Of a DNA stretch of 64,000 nt, positions 52,512 through 63,798 are shown one piece after another. Where the stretch lies: positions 1 to 64,000 of the forward strand of contig JAPJBO010000814.1 of NCBI GenBank assembly GCA_030068145.1. The letters run 5' to 3'. Under the pieces are notes generated by a model that was not told the origin of the DNA, did no database searches, and saw only the letters and a list, made by a program, of their open reading frames with translations. The position numbers and the translations under genes are program-made. Position 1 is the stretch's first letter; each line of letters opens with the position of its first letter. The stretch is from Diplonema papillatum (lineage: Eukaryota; Euglenozoa; Diplonemea; Diplonemida; Diplonemidae).

Positions 52512-53658
52512 CAGTGCCCGCGCTAAGAAAAAAGGTGGTCATTTATGACTAAAAAAATCCATCGCTGAAAATTGACCGGTCATTTACGACCGGTCATTGT
52601 TGGGCAAAAATGACTGGCTGACCAGTCATATTTGGGTCAAAAATGACCAGCAGTGTTGCCGTGCCAGGGCGTAGGCCCTACCTGGCTGTGTTTTCTTCCT
52701 GGTGTCACCGGCGTCACAGTGGTGTTCCCAATCACTGCACGTGCCCCCTACCTAATTACCGTCCGGAGCCGAAACCCAGCGACGACACGAGCCGGCGTAT
52801 TTGATCCAGTATGTCTAACATGCTGCTGACCCAGGCCACGGCAGTACTAACGTGTGATGAAATGAACAACGACCAGCCGTATCTTTTTCCTGGGTCACTT
52901 TGATGTTTTGATTCATGGAATGGGCTGTGCCAACTGGTGCTTGACCAAGAAATCCAGTGAAAGCTTGAACAAAAACTCAACATGGGGAGTGAACCGCCCT
53001 GACCAGGGGGAAGGAAAACCGCCGAAAATACTGAAGCAGGCCACTTGGTTGGCATGGGCCTGCCAAGACGCCCAGTCACTGTAGAGAGCCTCCGCAAGTT
53101 GCGTGTGGACGGTGTGAGCCTTCAAAGAGCTCGATGAACTCAATGCCAAGTCCACGGTTGGACTGTCGACCTCGCACGAGGGCGGGGCACAGCGGCGGGT
53201 GAAGTTATCCAGAAACGTGGTGATGTCCAGAAGGACAGGCAGCAGCTATCACAGATGGAGGAACGACTGGAGCAAAGCCTTTTGTTCGGGGAAGGATCCT
53301 GCACGCAGTCAGAAGCTACCCAGCCACAGCAGACACAGCACAAATGCCTCAGCCAGTCGAAGGATAACCGAATAGCTATCGATATTTTGCACGAACCTTG
53401 GTCCGTTCAACCCAGATGGGTCATGCCTGGAATTCTTATCTTTCGCCATTCTGACGAAGCTGGCCCAGCTAGGGGGCTCATCGACTGGTTGCGTCTCGGC
53501 CTTATCCGCTGTAGGTACGCTCCAATGTGTGCCTGCTAAGAAACCCCGGGAAGACGAACACTAGTAAAAAGCCACACGCCTGGCAAGCTTCGAAACAAAA
53601 AACTGCCCAGAGGCGGTTTTGAAAAATGACTGGTCCACCGGTCTTAAAGCGAACACTG
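52512..53658. mobile_element. hAT element 2, copy in X2
   Basis: Same ends and same CCTGCCGA duplication as 48663-49809, with an offset of exactly 3,849 bp. Carried along by the block duplication, not a fresh insertion. Confidence 0.92.
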
Positions 53659-54794
53659 CCTGCCGATGGAAAAAAAGGCTGATACCCTGCGACAATGCCA
53701 GCCACACAGACCGAAACGTTCACGTTGCCGTGCCCCACAAGCACCTGCCGGCCATGCTCCCATATATACAACCGCAATCTCCTGCCACTGAAACCGTCCA
53801 TGTTGCCACAAACGCATTCATCCACCAGTCCACATGCAACGTCTTTGTCAGTGTCGGCACCGAGAAGAACTGAAGACGTGCACTTCCACGATCGTGTCCA
53901 CGGTCTGATGCCGCACCCCATATCGCTCCCTCTCTTGGTTGCCCACGGACAAACGTCAACTTGTCCACGTCTGATGACCGTACCCCATGTCGCTCCCTCT
54001 CCAGCTTGCCCGCAGCACTCGCGCCAATGGCTCCCTCTATCTTGCTCGACATACATGAGGGCCGTATCACGGGAGAAAACGCGAATGCTTCTACCGGGAG
54101 AAAATAGCTATGTTATGGCGTTATTTGTGGATTATTTTCGTGTTTCCGACGATCCGGTGGGACGTACAGATGGCGTCTTTCGACCTTTTTTTGTGTTTCC
54201 AGAGCGGGTTTTTCTTTTTCCGCTTTCACCGCGGTCGACGGTGTTGTGCCGTTCCATAAAGCTTTTGAGAGAGGTGACAAGGACAAGAAAGGCTGCACAG
54301 ATGCTGGACTTCTATCCGGGCGAAGCTCATCCCAAGAGTGGGGACGGGCTAGCTATAATTCCGCGAGAGGCACCGGATGACGATCTGCGCGAGAATGCGG
54401 GGGCCTCTGTTTCAGTAAGACAGAGGTCGTTTACGGGCTCGCGTAAAGTAGCCCATCTGCATCCCGTTGGCGAAAATCTTTCCAGGTGGCTTCGATTGGG
54501 TACAGGCCTCGAAGTCCAAGGCGTGCTCCACGTCTGCCGTGGGGAGTTTGCAAGAACGTGTTTGGAATGGATATGTGCTCAACACCGCACTGGTCCCGTC
54601 TGCGCCGTGTTGCGGTTCTTTAAGCCGCGGACACATAAGGCGGGCCATCGTCAGCACGGAACCTGAGTGTCTGCAGACAGGACAGCGGTGTGAGTCTGGT
54701 TTATCAGGCGGCTGTTCGTAGCTCGTCACAGTCAGGACCACCCGTGCTACCAGAGCACAGGCAAATCCGTCACGGGGCGTCTGCCGTGGGGAAG

Positions 54795-54870
54795 GAATCT
54801 TAGTGTAATGTTTAGGACACTGCCTCTCATGAATGGTTGATGCTAGCATCAAGTCTTCTTCGAGGATGAT
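54795..54870. repeat. Dispersed double-palindrome repeat, copy 3
   Basis: GGAATCTTAGTGTAATG, then GGACACTGCCTCTCATG and the perfect palindrome TTGATGCTAGCATCAA (54837-54852), followed by a partly decayed GTCTTCTTCGAGGA. Confidence 0.8.
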
Positions 54871-55354
54871 GCTGTCTAGGAAAGGGATGCAGAATAGAAA
54901 GAGGTAAAGGGGAGGGGCTGCCGTTGACAGTTAGACGTCGACACATGCCGACAAATACACGGTGCATGATATCGACGCGAGGAAAACGGAGATTCTTCTC
55001 CTCCACCGGCGCTAGTCGTCAGGTCTTCATCGAAGAACCTTTCAAAAAGACCGCGGCGCTACCGGAGAAGGTGTACGTGCTTGAGCGTTACACCTGGTTC
55101 GACTGCAGGCTGAGAAATCCTGAAGTATTTTTCTAGCGTTATTTCGAGTTATTGTTATATTTGTTGGTTTCCCGTGCAAGAAAAAAAAGAGCGGGGAACA
55201 TTACACAACTCTGTTTTGTGCAGTGAACGTTTTTTTCTTTTCTACTCGCCGCGGTGTTGAGTGGGTATAAAAAAAGCTTCAAGATGCGAAGGGCAAGAAA
55301 TGTGAAACGGGCATTTGCCTAGAGGCTCTGAGCTACATTAGTGTCTAGGTTTTC

Positions 55355-56360
55355 AGAGTTAAAGTTCGCTTGAAATTCCGGGGTTTTAGGGTCTCCGTGT
55401 GACCGTTCATGAATGGGTTCTCTTAGTCTATCCCACCCTCTAGAACGCGTTTTTTGCGATTTCCCGAGCTATCCCACCCTCCAGATGACGATTCTTGCGA
55501 TTCCTGAGCTATCCCACCCTCTACACCGCGCTAATCACAATTTCCCGAGCTAACCCACCCTCTAGGTGGCGCGTTTTGCAGTTTCCTGAGCTATGCCACC
55601 TTCCACACCGCATTATTTGCAAACTCTTGAGATAGACTGGCACCACCATAAGTGGATTTTTGGATGGTGAAAGAGGTCGCCAAAATGCACGAGCTGTCCA
55701 AAATATGGCATTACACCTAGAAAAAATGATGTTTTCGGGAGGAAGGTGTGGGTTTTTAGCTCAAAACCCATGATTGCGAAAATCTCAAAAAAATGGTATC
55801 TGGGCAAAAAAAACGCTAAGTGCATTTCCCCAGTAAACCGTCCATGAAAAGTACGATGTTCATCTGGAGGCTCGAAAATCAGCCAATCTGGGGAGGAAAA
55901 ATGTGGGGCAACATCCGGGGAACATGTACAAAGGCAACAAAGTTATCCGCGGCACGAAAAGCTTGAGCAACCACCTCTTATAATTTTTGTCCCAAAAAAA
56001 AGGGGGTACGTGGGCCCCCCTATCTTAGAGCAAGAAAGGGCTATGTGGTTACGGGTTGTATATTTAGTGCACGCTTTCGTTATGGGTTATGGCTAGCCAT
56101 GTCCGGGACTGTTTGTGACCGACACCAAGTACATTCCTTCGTGGAGTGTAGTCTTGGGCCCCCCACGTTCTACAAGTTGAGCATTGAGTTCTTTAAGGTG
56201 CAAGTGCCATCAAGGCAGGCGAGCACAAGTTGAGCAGGGGTTGCCTTGTAGCCCGTACCGGTCTGTTGTCCGCGTTTATATGTATTTTCTCGCAGTGTGG
56301 TGCTTCACGTGGTGCGGGTTGTTTCCGTCCTAAAATAAGGTTTTTTTTGGGTAGTTTTTC
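55355..56360. mobile_element. ~1-kb insert of unknown class in Y2
   Basis: Relative to Y1 (43205-43228, CTAGGTTTTCGTACGTCTC), Y2 has ~1,006 extra bp between CTAGGTTTTC and GTACGTCTC. A TTTTC-like duplication is visible at both borders (55350-55354 and 56356-56360). No inverted ends. It opens with AAAGTTCGCTTGAAATTCC and a ~40-bp tandem repeat, and contains no recognisable ORF. Fragments related to its start occur in UTP20 intron 1. Confidence 0.6.
55429..55625. repeat. ~40-bp tandem repeat, five units
   Basis: GAGCTATCCCACCCTCTA-type units start at about 55429, 55470, 55510, 55550 and 55590, each followed by a variable CG-rich part and TTTTGC.ATTTCC. Repeated in Y3 at 62867-63063. Confidence 0.9.
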
Positions 56361-56938
56361 GTACGTCTCAACCATGGTTAAGTTCGCGAAAGGCGTCAGC
56401 CGAAGTTGGAAAATTGCAGGAATGCCCGGGTCTTTTGGGGGCTCATGGCAGCGCACGCGTATTTTCAAGTTTTGACAGTTCTGTCTGCCTTTCATGCACG
56501 GTTTATGTTAGCATATTTGGGAGAAGATGAGAGAAAAGAGAAAAGGGGGAAAGGGGTGCAGACACCCTGTCGCCTACCGGAGAACCTACCTGCGGGGGGC
56601 CTCTGTGCCAGTAAGACAGAGGTCGTCAATGGGCTCGCATAACGTAGCCCATCTGCATCCCGTTGGCGAAAGTCTTTCCAGGTGGTGCACAGGCCTCGAA
56701 GTCTAAGGCGAGCACCACGCCTGCCGTGGGAGGGGGCTAGGGTGTATCTACTTGAGATTCTTTAGCCAGAAGGCTACGCTGCAAAGCGCGACCCAATCTG
56801 CTTCGCGAGAAGCTCCCGACTACCCGTTGACAGTAGACGTCGACACATGCCGACAAATACACAGTGCATGAAGAACAACGTTGGGTGGGGAAAAAACGTT
56901 TGTAAGCGCGTGGGGTGTGGAGGTCCAGGCTTCTTTCC

Positions 56939-57751
56939 TCACCCCTGCATGGGAATAACGTTCTGTGTGTGCCCCTCGGAGCACAGGACACACAGGAGAT
57001 TTGACGCAATGCGGCACGCTTCGCCTTCCGTAACGGTGACACCGTTCTGGGAGAGTCCATGCAAGGCGGATCCGACAATGCCCACGGCACCGTCCACAAT
57101 CAGCTGCCTGGCATCCAACATAGCCTGGGCCTGCTGCCTGACGAGCATCGCCGACGCGATCTCTGGAGCATAGTACAAGTCACTCAGGTCGAAAGAGGCA
57201 ACTTCGACGCCAGCCATCTTCGTTCTCGCCCGCAACTCCCTCGCAAGCTCGGCTCGAACCTCATCTGAGCATGTTTTCAGCGACGGTTGGTTGTGATCCT
57301 TGCACTCATATGGGTACTTGCTCACGACAGATTTGAGCACGGTCCCAGCGTTGACGTGGACGTAGTTGTGCACATTCTCCACATTGAACACCGCCTTCAC
57401 AGCATTCTCGATGTGGTAGTTCACTACTGCGCTCACGATCACCGGGTTTCCGTTGAGGTCGGAAATTGTGCTTTTCCCGGTGTCGATCGTGGTCTGCTTC
57501 GTGCTCAACTTCAGGAATGTGCAGCCCCAGTTGACGATCGGATAGCAGCCCGGAGTCGGTATCACCTGCGCCAGCTTTCCGAAGCAAACGACGATAAGTG
57601 TCTCGTTCGGCTGAACGACGTTCCACATGCTGATCAACGTTATCGGCAGCAACAGCAGGCCGAGCGTGTATCGCAGAAGGTTCATGTACCATGGGACCTC
57701 CTCTACCGTCGCTTCGCCGATTTCTTCATCTGGCCTCACGCGTGAGGACAT
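56939..57751 (-). CDS. SPFH/band-7 protein, copy C
   Basis: 270 residues with the same layout as copies A and B. It differs at a handful of sites, mostly near the N-terminus (MSSRVRPDEEIGEATVEE versus MSSSVKPDEEIGEAAVEE), plus a conservative Ile/Val in the NYVHxNAGTV segment and Val/Ala in RAELxREL. The intact frame after divergence suggests it remains functional. The 5' flank is native for ~90 bp, then interrupted by the 57846 element. Confidence 0.88.
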   Translation of the reverse strand: MSSRVRPDEEIGEATVEEVPWYMNLLRYTLGLLLLPITLISMWNVVQPNETLIVVCFGKLAQVIPTPGCYPIVNWGCTFLKLSTKQTTIDTGKSTISDLNGNPVIVSAVVNYHIENAVKAVFNVENVHNYVHVNAGTVLKSVVSKYPYECKDHNQPSLKTCSDEVRAELARELRARTKMAGVEVASFDLSDLYYAPEIASAMLVRQQAQAMLDARQLIVDGAVGIVGSALHGLSQNGVTVTEGEACRIASNLLCVLCSEGHTQNVIPMQG

Positions 57752-57845
57752 ATTAAGTTGCTTTGCGTTTATCTTCAGACTGGTGTGTTAAATGGGTTGG
57801 ATGCACACTATGTGGAATTATAATCAAACCCTGTCCACGTATAAA

Positions 57846-59444
57846 GGGGGGGTAGACCTATTATCCACCCGAGTTTTTCCGGAAATTCCGCGAACATTAA
57901 AACTAGTGGCGTTAAAAAATTGCTTTTATCCAGGCTTTATCCAATGGTTATCCAAGGGCTATCCAGGGTTTTGTTGCAGGGTGGTGATTTTTTTCTTCGC
58001 GCCTTCGGCGCGATATTGATTGTTGTTTGGTAGAACCAACCTGTCCGGTCGAAACCCGTTAGTAGGTGCCCTTGGACAATTCTGATTGTCTAGGTTAGGA
58101 AGAGTCAACATCGAAGGATCGAAAAGCAACATCACTATGAACGCTTGGCTGCCACAAGCCCCCTTCCCTGTGGCATCTTTCTGTCACCTCCAGCTTATCC
58201 CTTGAACATAACTGAGGGATTTCGATATCACAAGGCACTCCCACAATTCCCATTCTTTTGCCGCCTGGCCGACGTTCATCCCCTGCACTGAATGCGGTAG
58301 AAGTCAAGGAAGTTGAAGTATGGCTGAAGATAAAGTGGTGTCACCTGAGGGGGTAATCTCAGGGCCGCCCACGTGATAAGCCGTTAAGCATTGAGTTCTT
58401 TTAAGTACATGAACCACATGGATTAGCATGCACTGCCTTGAAAGTCAGGTTATCGGATGACGTCGTCACCTGCCATTGCGTCGTCAAGGTCGAGCATTTG
58501 TGGAGCTAGCGGGGTTTGGCTTTCTTGCGATTCCAGAGACTGAGTCGGCGAGTACGAGGGCGGGCACGTGTGTCCGTTTTTCACTTTCGAGGGCATTGGT
58601 GTGCCCGTGGTCCCCGGTCGTTTCTGAGAGCTGCTTGCCCTCGGTACCTTCTTCTTCCTTCGTTGCACCCCTGAGTCGGGGGTGGTCGCCTTCGTCTTCT
58701 TCCGCTTGCGGCCGGCGATCAGGCCTTCCTTCGGGGTGCCGAGCACCCTCTTCTTCAGCGCTGGTCGTTCGCTGGTTCCTGGCGTTGGTGGCGGCCTCTT
58801 GGTCGCCCGTCCGGTCGTCGCCGTCTCCTTTTTAGTTGCCGCGAGCGGCGCTCGCGCCGCTCGCTTTCCTACTGGCGTTTCCCGCTGTACACCCACCTGG
58901 GTGGGTGAGGAGGGCCTCTTCTTCTTGTTGCGTCCGGGGGTTGACTCGACGTTCGGCCCGTTAAGCAGCGGCTGCCGGCTTATCCCGTGAAGAAGTGCCA
59001 CAGAACAACCCACAGGTTGACACCAGCCGTACCAGTTGCACCTGCACCAGGGTCCGACCAATTCTGAGTGCACTGAGACAACAGAAAATAGTCCACACCG
59101 GCCAGGAGGAGCGGCACTTCAGCCGTCCTACAGCGCCAGCAAAGCAAGTGCAAGCGCACCCACGGGGTGGCAGAGTGTGCAAACCGCGGCCTTTGAGAAA
59201 CCATTGATCAGCCGCTTTTCCGCTTTAACAGCTCTTTCTTCTTTGGCAACATTTACATTCTATGCCGTTCCCACACTTCTTCTCACTTGGTGTGCTGTTG
59301 TTAAACTCACAGCGGGTGGATAGGCCCACTTCCATAAAAATTTAACTCGCCACTGAAAAATTAAAAAGTTAAATTTATCTCCAAAACCAGTCGACCTATT
59401 ATCCTAGGATAATAGGTCCCCCTGGATAGTAGGTCTACCCCCCC
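57846..59444. mobile_element. DNA element with G-tract inverted ends, in the SPFH copy C 5' flank
   Basis: A 22-bp near-perfect inverted end, GGGGGGGTAGACCTA.TATCCA, runs from 57846; its complement ends at 59444. X1 and X2 lack it (CCACCTATACTATCATG at 51831-51847), so the insertion is specific to X3. TTATCCA-type motifs cluster near the left end (57925-57975). No clear target duplication. Superfamily not assigned. Length 1,599 bp. Confidence 0.8.
58450..59073 (-). CDS. Basic low-complexity ORF inside the G-tract-ended element
   Basis: 207 residues. The start (MHSELVGPWCRCNWYGWC) is Cys/Trp-rich; most of the rest is disordered and Lys/Arg/Pro/Thr-rich with nuclear-signal-like runs (GRNKKKRP, GRKRKKTK, QRRKKKVP), ending in an acidic LDLDDAMAGDD tail. 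It may be the remnant of an element-encoded DNA-binding protein; no family is recognised and it may not be expressed. Confidence 0.35.
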   Translation of the reverse strand: MHSELVGPWCRCNWYGWCQPVGCSVALLHGISRQPLLNGPNVESTPGRNKKKRPSSPTQVGVQRETPVGKRAARAPLAATKKETATTGRATKRPPPTPGTSERPALKKRVLGTPKEGLIAGRKRKKTKATTPDSGVQRRKKKVPRASSSQKRPGTTGTPMPSKVKNGHTCPPSYSPTQSLESQESQTPLAPQMLDLDDAMAGDDVIR

Positions 59445-59976
59445 ACTATCATGAGCCAATCCAATCCCTCACGGATCGAGTGTTGTCGAAGCATAATCGT
59501 TTGGGTTAGAATGCGAAGAATCTGTGGCGATGATCTGCATCGCCAGCGTCGCGGTTATCTCTTCGCACGTGATGTGCTATGTGTTCGCCTCTTCGGCTCG
59601 TCTTGATCGTCGCCCTCAGGCGCGCGCTCGGTGCGTTGCTTCTCCCTCGACTGCTCGTCCAGCTTCACCGGTTGCGTTCCCAAACCAGTGGTGGACCTTC
59701 GGGCATGGTGCTTTCGCTGAATAGGAGAGCTCGTAATGAGAACCACAGGGCAGAGCGGCTGTTGCGGCGCGGCAGAGTACCAACTTCAACACAAGCTTTG
59801 CATAGTGCGGTTGACCGCTATGCTCTTGTCCCGGAGGGAGATTCTTCTCTCTCCTCCTTCACCGGCGCTAGTCGCCAGGTCTTCATCGAAGAACCCGATT
59901 TTGCAAAATGTCGGTAAGAAGAGAGCACGCGAGCCGCCCGAGTAGTCATCCAGCATCAGATACGACAACCTGCCGA

Positions 59977-61107
59977 CAGTGCCCGCGCTAAGAAAAAAGG
60001 TGGTCATTTATGACTAAAAAAATCCATCGCTGAAAATTGACCGGTCATTTACGACCGGTCATTGTTGGGCAAAAATGACTGGCTGACCAGTCATACTTGG
60101 GTCAAAAATGACCAGCAGTGTTGCCGTGCCAGGGCGTAGGCCCTACCTGGCTGTGTTTTCTTCCACAGTGGTGTTCCCAATCACTGCACGTGCCCCCTAC
60201 CTAATTACCGTCCGGAGCCGAAACCCAGCGACGACACGAGCCGGCGTATTTGATCCAGTATGTCTAACATGCTGCTGACCCAGGCCACGGCAGTACTAAC
60301 GTGTGATGAAATGAACAACGACCAGCCGTATCTTTTTCCTGGGTCACTTTGATGTTTTGATTCATGGAATGGGCTGTGCCAACTGGTGCTTGACCAAGAA
60401 ATCCAGTGAAAGCTTGAACAAAAACTCAACATGGGGAGTGAACCGCCCTGACCAGGGGGAAGGAAAACCGCCGAAAATACTGAAGCAGGCCACTTGGTTG
60501 GCATGGGCCTGCCAAGACGCCCAGTCACTGTAGAGAGCCTCCGCAAGTTGCGTGTGGACGGTGTGAGCCTTCAAAGAGCTCGATGAACTCAATGCCAAGT
60601 CCACGGTTGGACTGTCGACCTCGCACGAGGGCGGGGCACAGCGGCGGGTGAAGTTATCCAGAAACGTGGTGATGTCCAGAAGGACAGGCAGCAGCTATCA
60701 CAGATGGAGGAACGACTGGAGCAAAGCCTTTTGTTCGGGGAAGGATCCTGCACGCAGTCAGAAGCTACCCAGCCACAGCAGACACAGCACAAATGCCTCA
60801 GCCAGTCGAAGGATAACCGAATAGCTATCGATATTTTGCACGAACCTTGGTCCGTTCAACCCAGATGGGTCATGCCTGGAATTCTTATCTTTCGCCATTC
60901 TGACGAAGCTGGCCCAGCTAGGGGGCTCATCGACTGGTTGCGTCTCGGCCTTATCCGCTGTAGGTACGCTCCAATGTGTGCCTGCTAAGAAACCCCGGGA
61001 AGACGAACACTAGTAAAAAGCCACACGCCTGGCAAGCTTCGAAACAAAAAACTGCCCAGAGGCGGTTTTGAAAAATGACTGGTCCACCGGTCTTAAAGCG
61101 AACACTG
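59977..61107. mobile_element. hAT element 2, copy in X3
   Basis: Same ends and CCTGCCGA target duplication as in X1 and X2; 1,131 bp because of one 16-bp internal deletion. No local tandem duplication precedes it. Confidence 0.9.
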
Positions 61108-62232
61108 CCTGCCGATGGAAAAAAAGGCTGATACCCTGCGACAATGCCAGCCACACAGACCGAAACGTTCACGTTGCCGTGCCCCACAAGCACCTGCCGG
61201 CCATGCTCCCATATATACAACCGCAATCTCCTGCCACTGAAACCGTCCATGTTGCCACAAACGCATTCATCCACCAGTCCACATGCAACGTCTTTGTCAG
61301 TGTCGGCACCGAGAAGAACTGAAGACGTGCACTTCCACGATCGTGTCCACGGTCTGATGCCGCACCCCATATCGCTCCCTCTCTTGGTTGCCCACGGACA
61401 AACGTCAACTTGTCCACGTCTGATGACCGTACCCCATGTCGCTCCCTCTCCAGCTTGCCCGCAGCACTCGCGCCAATGGCTCCCTCTATCTTGCTCGACA
61501 TACATGAGGGCCGTATCACGGGAGAAAACGCGAATGCTTCTACCGGGAGAAAATAGCTATGTTATGGCGTTATTTGTGGATTATTTTCGTGTTTCCGACG
61601 ATCCGGTGGGACGTACAGATGGCGTCTTTCGACCTTTTTTTGTGTTTCCAGAGCGGGTTTTTCTTTTTCCGCTTTCACCGCGGTCGACGGTGTTGTGCCG
61701 TTCCATAAAGCTTTTGAGAGAGGTGACAAGGACAAGAAAGGCTGCACAGATGCTGGACTTCTATCCGGGCGAAGCTCATCCCAAGAGTGGGGACGGGCTA
61801 GCTATAATTCCGCGAGAGGCACCGGATGACGATCTGCGCGAGAATGCGGGGGCCTCTGTTTCAGTAAGACAGAGGTCGTTTACGGGCTCGCGTAAAGTAG
61901 CCCATCTGCATCCCGTTGGCGAAAATCTTTCCAGGTGGCTTCGATTGGGTACAGGCCTCGAAGTCCAAGGCGTGCTCCACGTCTGCCGTGGGGAGTTTGC
62001 AAGAACGTGTTTGGAATGGATATGTGCTCAACACCGCACTGGTCCCGTCTGCGCCGTGTTGCGGTTCTTTAAGCCGCGGACACATAAGGCGGACCATCGT
62101 CAGCACGGAACCTGAGTGTCTGCAGACAGGACAGCGGTGTGAGTCTGGTTTATCAGGCGGCTGTTCGTAGCTCGTCACAGTCAGGACCACCCGTGCTACC
62201 AGAGCACAGGCAAATCCGTCACGGTGGGGAAG

Positions 62233-62308
62233 GAATCTTAGTGTAATGTTTAGGACACTGCCTCTCATGAATGGTTGATGCTAGCATCAAGTCTTCTTCG
62301 AGGATGAT
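62233..62308. repeat. Dispersed double-palindrome repeat, copy 4
   Basis: Same as copy 3: TTGATGCTAGCATCAA at 62275-62290 after GGACACTGCCTCTCATG. Confidence 0.8.
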
Positions 62309-62792
62309 GCTGTCTAGGAAAGGGATGCAGAATAGAAAGAGGTAAAGGGGAGGGGCTGCCGTTGACAGTTAGACGTCGACACATGCCGACAAATACACGG
62401 TGCATGATATCGACGCGAGGAAAACGGAGATTCTTCTCCTCCACCGGCGCTAGTCGTCAGGTCTTCATCGAAGAACCTTTCAAAAAGACCGCGGCGCTAC
62501 CGGAGAAGGTGTACGTGCTTGAGCGTTACACCTGGTTCGACTGCAGGCTGAGAAATCCTGAAGTATTTTTCTAGCGTTATTTCGAGTTATTGTTATATTT
62601 GTTGGTTTCCCGTGCAAGAAAAAAAAGAGCGGGGAACATTACACAACTCTGTTTTGTGCAGTGAACGTTTTTTTCTTTTCTACTCGCCGCGGTGTTGAGT
62701 GGGTATAAAAAAAGCTTCAAGATGCGAAGGGCAAGAAATGTGAAACGGGCATTTGCCTAGAGGCTCTGAGCTACATTAGTGTCTAGGTTTTC

Positions 62793-63798
62793 AGAGTTAA
62801 AGTTCGCTTGAAATTCCGGGGTTTTAGGGTCTCCGTGTGACCGTTCATGAATGGGTTCTCTTAGTCTATCCCACCCTCTAGAACGCGTTTTTTGCGATTT
62901 CCCGAGCTATCCCACCCTCCAGATGACGATTCTTGCGATTCCTGAGCTATCCCACCCTCTACACCGCGCTAATCACAATTTCCCGAGCTAACCCACCCTC
63001 TAGGTGGCGCGTTTTGCAGTTTCCTGAGCTATGCCACCTTCCACACCGCATTATTTGCAAACTCTTGAGATAGACTGGCACCACCATAAGTGGATTTTTG
63101 GATGGTGAAAGAGGTCGCCAAAATGCACGAGCTGTCCAAAATATGGCATTACACCTAGAAAAAATGATGTTTTCGGGAGGAAGGTGTGGGTTTTTAGCTC
63201 AAAACCCATGATTGCGAAAATCTCAAAAAAATGGTATCTGGGCAAAAAAAACGCTAAGTGCATTTCCCCAGTAAACCGTCCATGAAAAGTACGATGTTCA
63301 TCTGGAGGCTCGAAAATCAGCCAATCTGGGGAGGAAAAATGTGGGGCAACATCCGGGGAACATGTACAAAGGCAACAAAGTTATCCGCGGCACGAAAAGC
63401 TTGAGCAACCACCTCTTATAATTTTTGTCCCAAAAAAAAGGGGGTACGTGGGCCCCCCTATCTTAGAGCAAGAAAGGGCTATGTGGTTACGGGTTGTATA
63501 TTTAGTGCACGCTTTCGTTATGGGTTATGGCTAGCCATGTCCGGGACTGTTTGTGACCGACACCAAGTACATTCCTTCGTGGAGTGTAGTCTTGGGCCCC
63601 CCACGTTCTACAAGTTGAGCATTGAGTTCTTTAAGGTGCAAGTGCCATCAAGGCAGGCGAGCACAAGTTGAGCAGGGGTTGCCTTGTAGCCCGTACCGGT
63701 CTGTTGTCCGCGTTTATATGTATTTTCTCGCAGTGTGGTGCTTCACGTGGTGCGGGTTGTTTCCGTCCTAAAATAAGGTTTTTTTTGGGTAGTTTTTC
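62793..63798. mobile_element. ~1-kb insert of unknown class in Y3
   Basis: Copy of 55355-56360 with the same borders; carried by the block duplication. Confidence 0.6.

Larger units (their letters stand above)
50551..54399. repeat. X2 block of the X/Y array
   Basis: 3,849 bp, almost identical to X1 minus the piggyBac. It follows X1 directly with no Y block between. It contains SPFH copy B, the local tandem duplication and hAT element 2. Confidence 0.9.
54400..56597. repeat. Y2 block of the X/Y array
   Basis: Starts with a divergent version of the SPFH 3' flank (54400-54550), then a double-palindrome repeat, a coding-like stretch (VFIEEPFKKTAALPEKVYVL, 55023-55133), the ~1-kb insert and a stretch shared with Y1 (56361-56597). 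No supported gene. Y3 is nearly identical. Confidence 0.88.
56598..61849. repeat. X3 block of the X/Y array
   Basis: Contains SPFH copy C, the G-tract-ended element (57846-59444) and hAT element 2. It lacks the ~190-bp local tandem duplication of X1/X2 and has a 16-bp deletion in the hAT copy (near 60163). Slightly more diverged than X1 is from X2. Confidence 0.9.

Noticed and set aside
53695-54666. 323-codon plus-strand ORF repeated at 61144-62115
   Set aside because: It crosses the end of hAT-flanking repeats and the X/Y junction, has no recognisable domain, and in X1 the same frame ends differently. Its repetition simply reflects block duplication.
55020-55135. tRNA-like B-box (GGTTCGACTGC) in the Y blocks and in UTP20 intron 2
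   Set aside because: It only partly matches the B-box, no cloverleaf or A-box fits, and the segment reads as a peptide-like stretch with in-frame variation.
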